A stretch of DNA of 64,000 nucleotides, taken from Rhopalosiphum padi (lineage: Eukaryota > Arthropoda > Insecta > Hemiptera > Aphididae). This document shows, piece by piece, positions 50,460 to 63,300 of the stretch; the stretch's first letter is position 1, and every line of letters starts with the position of its first letter. Below the pieces are notes generated by a model. That model searched no databases. It saw only the letters and a program-made list of their open reading frames with translations, and was not told the DNA's origin. The position numbers and the translations under genes are program-made. The stretch is from contig NC_083598.1 of the NCBI RefSeq assembly GCF_020882245.1, positions 34,199,858 to 34,263,857 of the forward strand, written 5' to 3'.

Positions 50460-51393
50460 CATAAGTGTATTATATATGCAGCCGGTCTAGTGCGATTTAT
50501 CGTATCGGTTTTGGGTGTGGTTTTGGCTGCGGCGATCGGTGTCATTCACACCTATATAAAGTCGTATACAACTATATAAGATCGTTTGGCGAGCGCGCGG
50601 TGTTTTAATGATAATTAATTATATTATATTGTTTAAATTGGAGCGATGGCGAAACCATATAGGTATACATACAGCGTACACTATGTACGCGTATACTTAT
50701 ATATAGTAGGTACTATTATACTACTGCGAACACCACCTCTATTCATCAATGGAGATTTTACGAAATAAACGATATATTATATTTTATACGCGGTGCGCTG
50801 CAGATCCGTTTCAAACGCTTAGACAGCACCCATTGTGGTGGATATCGAAAAAATGAAATAGGTACAAGTGGGTCGTTTTTATCAAAGAAACGAGTACGTA
50901 TATTATATCGGTTCAAAGGTCCGCACAATGAGCGGCAATTATGTACACGGACGAAAAATGTATATATATATATTATTTTTTTTTTATTATTGTTGTTTAT
51001 AATGTAGTAGGCGAGAGAAAAAGTGATATGCTTCTTTGTGTCATGCTGAACGGACCGAAGAAAGTGGGTCTCCCTCGTACGTACAAGAGTATACGGATTA
51101 TATGTGCGGCGTGGACAATAACCGACGCAGTTTGTTTATCAGCGCGACCGATTCATTGGCGGCGGCAGTTGTACGACATTCGACGAAAACGTAGTCGGGA
51201 TTACGCCTACGGACGAGGGCGGTTGAATGAAAAGAATAATAGGAAAAAAAATACTGAAAATAATAAAACTCACTTGTTTGACGGCGCTGTTCGCCATACA
51301 CAGATCGTGGTATTCGGCGCCTCTTCCATGTTCCGGTCTGGTCTCGTCCAATAAACTTTGGAAATACGTTTCGTATTGAGTCAGTCTCTGTAC
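39035..51393 (-). CDS. ARHGAP20: ARHGAP20-type Rho GTPase-activating protein (PH-RA-RhoGAP), 5' end not found
   Basis: Ten exons on the minus strand: 51393-51274, 48936-48838, 48541-48374, 48258-48035, 44173-44047, 43433-43159, 42349-42175, 41477-41206, 41084-40792 and 40278-39035. They join in phase to 998 residues plus a stop. Exons 1-2 (VQRLTQYETYFQSLL and the following helices) resemble the last helices of a Dbl-homology GEF domain. Next comes a PH domain (about 115-230; QERHLFLFNDLLLVAKAK, FVIGWPTTNYVAVF), then an RA-like region (about 250-335; YQLWAKTPREEPPYPLFGHE). The RhoGAP domain (about 385-575) carries the arginine finger in GIFRKSAN. The tail (585-998) has PPTPPR proline motifs, poly-Asn, poly-Thr and poly-Ala runs, and ends DEESYV, a class I PDZ-ligand pattern. 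Human ARHGAP20 has the PH-RA-RhoGAP order and is linked to Rap1 and Rho signalling; I recall no DH domain in it. The first exon begins in phase 0 after an acceptor, so coding sequence continues upstream. Confidence 0.88.
39482..39500 (-). repeat. In-frame ACC/ACN triplet run (poly-Thr) in the RhoGAP tail
   Basis: A GTG-triplet run on the plus strand encodes consecutive threonines on the minus strand. A TTG run at 39817-39839 similarly encodes eight asparagines. Both are length-prone coding microsatellites. Confidence 0.85.
41478..42174 (-). other. RhoGAP intron, AT-rich
   Basis: The intron between the basic linker exon and the first RhoGAP exon. Nothing recognisable was seen beyond AT-rich sequence. 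Confidence 0.45.
43492..43570. repeat. Fragment related to the hAT-like MITE at 22.4 kb
   Basis: cagggcggtcaaacggaggg, continuing with gaggatataatccct, parallels cagtggcagacaaacggggg of the element at 22398. Only the left part is evident. Confidence 0.5.
45148..45359 (-). CDS. Candidate alternative first exon of the RhoGAP gene
   Basis: A minus-strand frame starts with ATG at 45359 and runs 70 codons plus 2 nt to a strong donor (TTC|GTAAGTAC at 45148). That phase fits exactly the acceptor at 44173, which the PH exon also uses (its AG plus C gives Ser, as in ARHGAP20). A transcript starting here would skip the DH-like and PH parts and keep RA, RhoGAP and the tail. As an internal cassette exon it would shift the frame: its possible acceptor at 45254 is phase 1, while the PH exon ends in phase 2. 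That favours a first exon over a cassette. The encoded peptide (MIIKSLHPTNALYRHR...) matches no family I know. No transcript evidence is available here. Confidence 0.45.
45360..48034 (-). other. Large RhoGAP intron with a CpG-richer patch
   Basis: It lies between the PH exon and the candidate alternative exon. A patch at about 45950-46160 has many CpG (cgacgtagatcgccgtcgat) and sits 0.6-0.8 kb upstream of the alternative ATG, a plausible internal promoter. A repeat-like stretch at 47870-48000 is unassigned. Frames at 47677-47922 lack splice context. Confidence 0.4.
48937..51273 (-). other. RhoGAP intron with mixed AT and CpG sequence
   Basis: It contains a (GT)n run at 50439-50459 and GC-richer patches near 50.2-50.6 kb, including a tatataaag at about 50553. 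No exon was proven in it. Confidence 0.4.
50439..50459. repeat. (GT)n dinucleotide microsatellite
   Basis: About ten GT units after an AT run. Confidence 0.9.
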
Positions 51394-54300
51394 CTGCATT
51401 GAACAAAAACGTAAATGTGTTTAGTGACAGTGACCTTCGTTCTATATTAATATAGTATGTAGGTACATAACTAGGTGATCATAGAGAACCCGACTATATT
51501 ATGATATTTCGACCGTGAACTATACGTCGAACCGTAATATTATTATTATTATATACACATCGCAGTTGTGTGCACAGCATCAATACGTATAATATATAAA
51601 TATATGTATATATACCGTTCATTGGTGATGAAAATTATACAATACGGAGACGTGTCAAAAGAAAACAGTGAAACACGTGGGGAGAAAGATTAATATAATA
51701 AACTAGATGGGCATATGCATATTGCAAAACAAGAACTATCGTAATTACTTATGAAGGTTAAATATCGTCCATATTATTTATTATTAAAATACTATTATTA
51801 TTATTATTATTTTGACGTAGATAAATCACAATTCACAATTTATTATTTTTATGCTGTACTGTTGTTATAGATCCTCCATAGATGCAACCTGCACATATTA
51901 TAGTATGTTCCCAGTGCTTGTAGCACGTGCGCCATTCTCACTTATACGCATAATAAATCTATCGGAATGGGCACCCTATAAAGTAGTATAATTCACAAAC
52001 GGACGCGAGTAATTTTAACATAATGCGATAAAAAGCAATTCATTCGATTAAACGGGCGATGTTTGTCTACTTTGAATCTTTATAGCAACCTCCATATAAG
52101 TATTGTAACGCAAATAATATATGCTGCCAATTGGTAGGAAGGTATAATATTGGCAGGTTAACGACTATCGTTTGATTATTGAAGAAGATCGTATTCAGTT
52201 ATACATACTTCAGTAATACATAGGTACATCGCACATGTGGTGTAAATAATAACATTACAAACGCTTCTACGAAAGTATATTGTGGATAGTTTCTGTATAA
52301 CTACAAATATATATAGACTATATACTTTTTGTATTACGGAAATGAATGTTTATGTTACACCAATCACTTAAATAATATGAAGATACTAATTTTATAATTT
52401 GGTCTCTGCAAATGTTACGTTATGCGATGTACCGAAAAGAAAAATTAGAATAAATATACCTTTAATAAAGTATTTAATACTACTCTGAAGTTTAAAACTT
52501 TACATTTTTAAGATATTCATAATATTATAAATTATTAGTATAAATAGAGTCCATTTTTTCGTTATTAACTACTATGGGTATAAGAACTATACTGTGTTAG
52601 ATTTATTCCCTTCTTTCGCCGTAATAAGGGCTTCGTTGTATTGCACGCGTTTTCTGATATATGTTTTTTTTTCATTTAAAACTACTATAGTTTTACAAAT
52701 AATTAGAATATTATATATAATGTTTAAAATATATACATATACGATATATTGTATAAATACAAAAAATAAAAATGTATCTTATTTTAAACGGTTAGTTGTG
52801 AGTTAGTGTATATATTGCATACACGTCGTAGAAACCACCACTGGGAACTCATCGTGTACGTACGATACTATCACACATATTATGTACATTATATACCTAC
52901 CCGAAAACCTGTAGAATTCTCGCACGAGCGTTCTCGGAAATCTGCGAGATACCTAACCTCTATATATTATAATACGAATAATATACAAATGAACACCATA
53001 CTTAGTATCTACATATATAGTAATACGATACATCCGACAAGCTTCCTGCTGGGACACGGCGGGCGAGTCGAGAAACGTGACACTTAAACGGTCCCTGAGT
53101 TTTTGTGTAGGTACATCCTGTCGAAAGATTATCATTTAACCTCCTGCCCAGCCTTCGCGAATCGCCGTCGTCCGACACACCGCTTACATTATTAATACAA
53201 ACTCAACGTATAGAAACACTTACGGGCCTATCGCTATTATTACATTATATAGGTATGTATAATATATATTATTATTATTTGTTATATTATTCGCACACGT
53301 GGGTATTTTCGTTTTCAACGTGGTGGGACCATTATTTGATTCTATGTAATATTATTATATATATACGATATACCTATATACACCTCGAACATAGTCTACA
53401 GTTCTATACCTAACAAACAATGATTATAATATGAAAATTCACCCAAGGATTAAGTTTTATCGTTTTTACCCATTACAACTACTACATCGAGGGTATTGTT
53501 TTGCCGTACCCAGTCTGAACTATAACTTTATTTCTTTTTCTGAATATTTATCCATATAGTATACCTTTGCAGTATATATTTTTGCCCTTGAGCTGTACCC
53601 GTATAACGAACATATAATTTTTTTTAAACATATTTTCTTGCGTAATCGACACCGCAAAATTTCTAGTAATTTTTCAAGGTGATCCTCCTCAATCCTCCTC
53701 ATAGCACACACCGGGAAAAACTACTTGTAATTATCGTAATTAACGGATTTCAGAGGAAAATATAGCGATTGAGTTGGAAAAAAATATCACCTTTGTTATT
53801 TTAGTACATCCTCTTTCATCATACCGACAACTATAAAATAAAACAAGTATAACCATTTAAAGCACCGTTTTGTTTTCAGGCGATTAATAACTACATAGAC
53901 TTGATCTCATTACACCGATCTATATATTTATGTACTTTATCGTTTTAAAATAAATTATAACATTGCATTAAAAATTAAGATACATTCCAAAACGAACGCC
54001 CACAAACAATACAATTTGGTGATATATATTTTTAATAACCTTCAAAGTTTTGTTAGTTTCAAGTTTGCTATAATCAACATAGTTGTATATATTTTAATAT
54101 AATAACGAAGTTTTTATCATGAGTTTTAACTTTTTTCTGCCAACTAAATTTTCCCAAAAATTATTTTTAAGCTAAATAGTAAAAGAAACATAGTTAATCA
54201 TATTAATTTTTATGAAATTTATAATATGATGTACGCTCAACACTTAAATACTTTATTGTGTGTACTGTACACAATAAGTATACACTAGTTAATGGTTATA

Positions 54301-57300
54301 GAGGTAATCAGTTATAATTTTTATTTGTAAAAAAAGTATATATTTTATATAATTTTGTCGTAAGACCATATATTCTTGTACATGCGTTATTCATTAAATT
54401 AATAATTAATAATCTTGCATCATTAAAATTTGTTAACACGATTGTCGATTAAATTAAAAATGTGTTGATTTAATTGTAATACTACTCCGACAATACGTCA
54501 CAAGTACACATACATAGTTTAGTAATACTTAAAGTAAAATATAATTTAAAATTTTATTTTTATGTTTTAATAGTTTTATTACGTAAATACATTGTACAGT
54601 GTGAATTGCTATACAAGTACCTATATGGGCTATATAATGTAATAAAACGATTACCTACTTAAAATAAACATCTAAACAACTCATTTAAATAAAACAATTT
54701 ATATTCTGTACCTACACACCCGTAAATTAAATGTTATTTTGAGAGTTATCCAAGTTTTATCAAGTTATAAAGAAAACGAATAAGGAAGGTAGTAGGTAGA
54801 TAGGTACATTAAATAGCTTAAATATACTGCAATGTGCCTGTGTACAGCATACGTTATATTATTATTGATTTGCATTCGTATGCACGTGCCTAGTTAATAT
54901 ATCAAAATATATATGTGTTATCTGTTTATTTAATAATATGTTAACAACAATTGTCAGCTACTCAAAAAAACTGAACTTTACAATTTCTAATAGATAATCA
55001 AAGCTAAAAGGAATGAAGGTAGAGAACGCGTTTAAAACCAAAGCCGTTTAAAGCGAACCTATCAGTTTTGATTGTGATTAAAACCATTGATTCACGCCCG
55101 GATTAATAATACAAAAATACCTACCATTATTCCAATTTGTTTTATTATATATTATTGTATATTATTGTTAACGACTTCATTCGAAAAGACATTTCGGGGT
55201 GGGCCGCGGCATAATAGATGTATCGACAATAGTATGCGCCACTGCAGTATGCAGCTATATACATATACAGTTAACGACGTGTGTCACGTGTATCGAGTGA
55301 TAATAATATCCTGCTTGGCGATGAGGTATAGAGGAATACGTACGTATAATCGTTGCATCGGATATTATCGCATCATCTCGGCTGTGTAATTAACCACGGA
55401 GGCGTTTCCTTATAGACGATATAATATATTATATAATACGAACCGGTAGACCGGAACCCAATTTATCGTCGAATAAAAACAAAAGAATCGATGATCAAGG
55501 GAGTGGGTTTAAAACAATAGTAAGCTCTTCATCCCCGTCTCTTTAATCAAAAACTTCTTCGTTTTAAGTAATTTTATATAACTAATGTCGCCCGCCGTAG
55601 CCGCCTTGATCGGCCAGGGGATGACGTTGAAAGGTAGCATATTTGCATATTGTAAATACATATAATATGCAGAGGTATATAACGGTTTCCAGTATTATAT
55701 ATCAACGTCTATGTATATATATTATATACGCACGCACCAGCCGCGAAACACCTGTGGGTCGCGAACCAGTTTGTTTCGAGATTTTTCCGTTCGCTCGACG
55801 CTTATTTCAGTGGCGTTCTGCAACGGGATGCACTCGCGGAATGTATGTATACACGGCATATACGTTTATTATTATCATTATAATCATCGTCATCTCAACA
55901 CACGTATAAATGGCGCGTCCGAACCGTTTTAATTCGAGCAACGGCCGTTAAGTCTGTACATACGGGCAACCAGTGCTGGATAAACTGCCGGCGCAAACGG
56001 TGCATTGCACTACGGCACCGTCGCTGTGAGATGAGAAAGACCGGACATTGCGGATATCAAAGTGTCATAAGGACATATTAAAAATATCATAATAATATAT
56101 CGCGTGCACATGACTATAGATGTTATTATATTAAAGCTATAATAATTATTATATTGCACATTATATGAATACATTTATAGAAGGCTGAAAAATTGTACAA
56201 AATATATTGTAATTAATAATATTTTTTTTTTTTTTTTTTTTGAAGCCTCAAAGTTTTCTTTCGCATCGTCCGGGCCCGCTTGCAGCAGGGTTCAAGATCC
56301 GGCATTGCTCGCCGAGTAACGGCGAACGTCTCGGCTCGAGTCGTTCCAACACGATATTATAGGTGCAGACTGCAGATACTCGATATCATTCCGATAAATT
56401 TAGACGCGGGTCGTCGCCACCACCGCACCGTTACGCGCGCGCGTTCCCCGAAATCGAGACGGCGCGAAAACGAGGCTATCCTCGGCGCCGCGACGTTCAA
56501 TAAACGGGGTCACCGGTGTGTCGAAAACGCGCGCGGATTCCTACGTCATGTAAATTAATGAACGCGCGATGTTGCTGTTATTATTGTGCGACGTCGCTCG
56601 CGCGTGTGTGTTACGGATCCTGCTCGCCCTGGTGAATATAATATAATAATAAAATATATATGTGTGTGTGTGTGTACGTGTGTATATATAATATTATATA
56701 GGTACGCGCGGGCTATGTACTTTATATAAATTATACGTATTATATATAATATGTGATGATATGAATAGACGACTAATTCGAAAACCGTAACCCGGTAACT
56801 GTACCTATATATTTTATTGTAATAATAATAATATGATGATGTTATCGTAATATATAATAATCATCATCGCAGGCGTCGTGCGGACGCGGCGTTTCGGTTG
56901 TCGCAGAGACGCCGAGGCCCCCGATAGGTTCTGCAGCAGCAGCAACACCGGCGGTTTATGTTTTGCCGAAGTGCAAGAGGTACCTAAAACGTTGTATTAG
57001 GTACCTACTCATTTTCAAATTGTTTTGCGTACGCGGTTCGCTCGCCGAGAATGGCTCACGAATGGCGGTCCTTTTAATCGAAAAAACTCCCATTGCTATA
57101 TCCACCGTGAACCACGACACGACAAATAAATCGTTTATTATGTTATGATACGAGTGAAAAATATGCGGATAGAACGCATACCCAAACCCGACCGGCCGTG
57201 TCTAAATATTATCGCATTAAAATCCAGTCGGTGTTTTTCGATTCCACAGTATTTATTATACCACACACATACACGCTGCCGTTACATACATAATATACTA

Positions 57301-60300
57301 ATGGCATAATAATTATAATAGCTGTATGGTTATTAAACTTCGCGCCTACTAATAATTCGAGTTTTAAAATAAACCGATTTGAAATGCGCAGTACCTACCT
57401 ACCTCTATTATGACAACCAACTGCGTTTAAAATGTGGTATCGAATATAACATTAGAAATATACATTCAATTTATTGATTATTTCCATGAAATTAAATAAT
57501 AAATTAAATCAATGAAATACATAATTAGGCAATAAACGAATAAAGTATTATTATTAAAAAAGAATGTTTTGGTATTAAACAATATTTTCATTTTTTAAAT
57601 GTATTTGCCAACGGAAGTAATTTTTGCAATCCGTAATAGCTGTATATTTTTAATAATCAGAGCTCGGACTTCATATATTATAAACCCTAATAAATCTTAA
57701 AAATTTCGATATAATAACACCTTGAAAACATAGAAAAATGTAAAAATACCATTTTAAAGTTTTTACTTTAAAAAAAAAATCGATCAGAGCCATAGTAATA
57801 TTAATGTAATAGTGATAAGTTATAAGTTTATAACAATATTATTATCGATTGGAATATTTTGAATGCCAGGTAAAAATAAAATCTTCGTTTGAGACGTGTC
57901 TTTAAAATAAAGTATTCACAATGTTTTGAAACGAGTTATGTTCGCGAAACAGACATCACACCGCGCGCGTACATAATAGTAATTTTACGTATTCGTAAAT
58001 GGCCATAAATCGACTGTTAAACGAATAAAAATTTCAAACGTCTGGGTACCTAATAATATTCAGACGGCGTCGGGAAGAACTGTGAAATGGTGGTATATAT
58101 ATATATATATAAATATATTTTTTTTGTTATTCGGCGGGCGTGCACGCATCACGAAAGGATTATTATATACAGACGTACATGTATCGGCGTCGATTATTGT
58201 TATTATTATTATTATTATTATTATCATCATCGTTATTATTATATAGGCACCTGCTGGCTGTACGCCCGAATAATTACATATACATATATAGAATATACGT
58301 ACTGTACATAAGTACTCGAATATATAGATATATTTCGGTACGTGATTTACCCTCCAAGGTCAACATTATGTGTATATATATTTATATTATTGGTAGTATA
58401 TCCCAACTGGCACGTTTATATTGTTATACGTATATTTCTAGTTCTATTCCTATTTTCTTTTCTTCTTTTTTTTGCGATTCGCCCGCGTTTCCTGTTAATT
58501 ACAACGCGACGCTGTTCGTAAAATGGACATGAACACGGCAGGCCGGACAGTGTGTTTGTATATATATATAATGCCAGTGTGCTGTATCGTGTTTGTGTGA
58601 GTGTGCGGGGTAAGACTGCTGCACCGGCATAAAAGGAACCAGTCGTTTCCATATTTGCGAAACGGATGTAGTCCTATAAAATACACACAAGGAACGTGCA
58701 ACGTCGTCGCGTCTATGCTGGATATATGGATGCTGCGGTCGAGTTTTCGTTTTCGCAGTTCCTCGCGTGTATAAATCCTGCGCGTGCGGGGTTATAAACT
58801 TCCTGTCGCCAGAAAGTCTGTTCTTTAATGCGATCTTTTATCACGTTTATAACAGCAATACAACACCGTCATAAGCAGTACACAATAAAAATATACTGGG
58901 TATACCTCCCTGTCGTACATTTTTAATTTTATTTTTTCGATAGGCATATACAATTTTTTAATCGTTAAAATAATAACACGTATAAACCTGACATCATAAA
59001 AAAAAATAATAATATCAGACGTCCGACATTATTATAGCCCTAGTGATCCGGGCCTTGGAAAAAGGTATACCTAATGTTATTATATATTTCGTTATATTAA
59101 CTAACTTATATCGTTTCAGAGAGGACTTTTGAGTTTGGATAAACGACCAATTTATTACATAACAGCGTTTCTCATTGATGTTTAATATATTAATATCCAT
59201 TTGTATAAACCTACGCGCATTATATAATAATTGAGTTTGAATTAAAATTTAATTCGCCCTAAGCACAATAAAATATTTACTTTGTAATTTCGTAGGAGCG
59301 CGCGATTTATCAAACAACTTTTATCTCGCACATTGCTATATATGTATAATGTCCGAATATTATCAAGTATATACGACAAACTCGGGGTTCCGTGGCGGTA
59401 TTTCTTTGACCGATCTATTATGTTTACACTGCACACATAACGATACAAACAAGTGTATTATGAATAATTATATGACATGCTTTTTATATGAAAAAATTTT
59501 ATCAGCGGTTTCAATTTATTTTTTTTTTTTATGTAAACGAACCGATATACAATAAGATCAAAATGTACAATACTGTTAAGAATATATGGGTAATAAAAAT
59601 TATCATCATATTAATGCTGTACAAGAAAATCGTATATTAATGTACGACGTATATACATTATTTTTTATGTATTTTTTTTTTAATTCACTACAACTATATT
59701 CTATTCATCATAAATACGTATGTATAAAATATAGGTATATATATATATTATGAATTATGATTTAGTGCCAGTTGTCGGTTCTTTGTCGTTTTTATATGTC
59801 CCACGTATCACATACATACACACACACACACACACATATTATATTATATTATTATACTTATATATATTATATATTATGTGCAGTATACGCCGATGGCAGT
59901 GAGCACGAAAAGAGGGATTTACGCAATACCCTTTGGAAAAAAAAACTCCCCCGCATCGCACCGGAACAATAGATGCGTTCGTTTTTACCCCGAAGCCGTT
60001 CTCGACGTTAATTATTCCTGTATAAAGTATACGCGTCTACATACTACGCAATAGGTTTTCGATTTCAGTTCACACATCTTTCATCTATAATAATATTACA
60101 TAGCCAACGAGGTCGTTGATATTATGACGTTTTCTCGCACAAACGCACACTCACACCCGCGCGATATTATAACAATATATTATTATTACGACAACGATCA
60201 TCGTCGTTTGCCGCCGTTAATGGAGCGTAAAATTTGTCTGGGCGTGTCCGGCTCTCCGTACAGATACCTAATACATATGTATTGTACGCTGCAGGTATCC

Positions 60301-63300
60301 GGACGACGTTGTCGCCGGTCGTCCAGAACTCGTGCATCACGGACGAAAAGTAACGATGCGCGCGACGAAAGAGGGCTCATCACGTCAAAATGAAGACGAT
60401 GATAATATTATTATAGTTTGCTACAGACCAACCCATCAGTGAATATTTTTACAAACGAAATACAAATGTCTATAGGCTAGCAGGTAGGCAGGTAATACAT
60501 GTTACGATATACGATGTTGCGGGAAACATAATGACGACGTAATAAAAACGGATTCTGATCGCGGGCTGTTTGTAGTTTGTTTAATTATAAACAACCGTAA
60601 CCGACTACATTTTCGCATTATAATATAGGCATATAGGTATCCTATAAGTTATCAAGTACCAACCACAGTAGTGTTGTGGTCTGTTCGTCTGTGTGTCTTT
60701 ACTTGAGGTCTAGTTGATATCAATTACACTACACTTGCAGTGCGGTTTAAATCGGATTTTAAATTACTTTAACTTCAAGATAAAAAGGAAACAAAGTAGG
60801 TAGGTACATTTCATATATTATTATACAAAAGCATATAGAAAAATGCGTGGTCAACCGCAATATGTAATATCAGTTGTATTTTCTATATAAAATATTTATT
60901 CGGTAAAATTATTATGCAAATAATGAATCTTTTCTTTACTAAAATGATGGGGATGAAAAGAGTTGAAATTTCATTGTCGGTTAATATTTTAAGATTCAAT
61001 ATACAACAAATTAGCTATTGGATTTTGTCATCAATACTTCTATATTTTAAAACTTGTTTTGAGGATATCATTTTATGTACTCTGTACGATTTTGTTGTGT
61101 ATCAACGAATTGTTATACTGAATAATTGTAGCAGGTCGCAGGTGAGCTGTCATTGACAATAAAGAAAATTCCAATGTATTCATTGTTCAGGCACGTAAAT
61201 AGCTCGAGATATATAAGCACATTTTTATTTCCCAAGAATTTTTATTATTTGCGAATCAGTCATGTGAATGAGTTGACTTTTTCCCCCTTTGGCCATGTTA
61301 TTTAGGTACTTTATTGTATTATTATTAGTTTATTGTTAATATTTAAAATATAAATATATTATTTTATAAAGTCTATCTATAGAGGATTATTTCTATACTT
61401 AAAACGTCGAATCAACATTTTATTTTAAATAACTATTTGGGTGCATGGTGCATTCCTACATACCTAGTATTATATAGATGTATGTTTGAATAAACAATTA
61501 CATTTTTATTTAAATATATCCATGTATAATATTATCTTAATGCCGGTGAATTTATGGATAATATTATAAATTATATTTTCGTAATCTTTTATTTCAAATA
61601 ATTTCTCGTTGCATTTAAAGTGTTGCAAGTTAATTATTTGTGTTACAGTTCCAACTGCTCGTTTTCCAATATAGACTGAGTATGATTATGGAAACTGGTC
61701 GGTAGAGACTTCAACAGTCGTTATTATACAAACATCATTGAATGTGCACTAGCATTTTCTTCGAACAGATGACACACTCGACATCGTACAAATTATACAC
61801 ATATGTAATGTAGTAAAGTTAGGTACGTGGGCTTTTTTTAGTTTGTGTTTGGAGATCTTTATTCAATAATTTCTTAATTATTTGTTTTGGAAATTTCAAA
61901 AAAAAATCAATACATATTAAACTAATTTAATTACGTCATTATAATTTATGAGTATACGGTGAACAAAATAATTTCGGATGTGAATTTTCTTGCGATCTGT
62001 TATGTAAATGTTACCACAGGCTACTGATTAAAACATTCGTAAAAAATAATAACATTTTATTATCAAGTAATACATGATGATAATGTTTTCAGTTCTTATT
62101 TGAAGATTGCTAATATTTTTTTTTGGTTATGTTCATACAAGTAATATAGGTACTTATATAATAATTAGTTAAGTATTACATTTTTCAAGGAATTTTTTTT
62201 TTTTACATAAATCGATGGTTAATGGTTAGTATGCCTATATAATAGTATTTACTGTATAACAACATAAACGTGTAATCAATTGTCAAACAGAAATTTCAAG
62301 GTCAGTTAATTCACTATACCTATATAAGGTGTAAATATTTTACTGTGCTTCCGTACAAAAACACGTGTTGATTGTTTGTATCATGAGATTTGGTAACACT
62401 TTCCGGTTGTCTCATTAAAAAGTACACATATTGTTTACGTTGTAATGATTATCACCGAATGAATAGTAAATCATTTACATTTGGTTTTAAATTCAGACAC
62501 TCGGAGGAGGTCAAGGTTCTTTGGGACGATGGTAGATTTTGTAATACATATCTAACTGTTGAATTTTAGAATTTTCATTCATTTAAACAGAATTGTAAAT
62601 AATATGCTATTTTTAATGTAGCTCCAGGCTTTTTTGAATGGTCTCTGGTGGAAAGTAGAATCAACCGATTGCTAAACGTGGTTATAAGTCGGAAATGATG
62701 TAATAAAATTTTGTTTAATCGCCAAAATACTTTGTCATGTACCGGTTTTTATGCCGGCAGCTACGCATCTTAACACATACATATAGCCATATCGGTGTAA
62801 TATATATTATTATCAGTTATCACATACATGCAGCATACACTAACAGGAAGTTTTCATTTTAAACATACGACTGTCAGACCGTGTGACTGTGATTTGGGTC
62901 TATTTTTTAGTGTACGTCCTACTGCAAATATAAGCGGATTTGCAAAAAGCATAAAATTATTTTAAAATAATTAAACATATTAAATTACTCATTACTCGTT
63001 ATTATTTAATTTTAAAATGATTTGGCGTGTGATTGTGTTTCAAATTTAGTCTTATGTAAGCATATAATTACTTATTATTGAGCATGCTAATTTATTTTGT
63101 GATATCCTTGAAGTGTCTTTTCAACTTCGAATTACCAAATAATATAGCGGTTTGGATGCACGTATATAATATTGATCCTTATGTCTATCATAATTTAGAT
63201 GTTTACCAAAATCGTGTATTAAAAACACCATTGTGTATTTTTATTTTATTGATGAATTCATAAAAAAAAGGTTTTTGTGAAGTATTCTAACCCTTGTTCA

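Noticed and set aside
53520..53711. Minus-strand frame with a charged helical segment (EEDHLEKLLEILR)
   Set aside because: It looked like a coiled coil, but no usable acceptor precedes it and the rest of the frame is lysine/isoleucine-rich chance sequence.
58087..58701. Five overlapping small frames on both strands
   Set aside because: They arise from ATT, TAT and CA microsatellites and a CpG patch; no family resemblance.
60124..60393. Opposing 89- and 61-codon frames in a CpG-rich patch
   Set aside because: Open on both strands at once, which points to few stop codons rather than coding. No acceptor or donor in phase.
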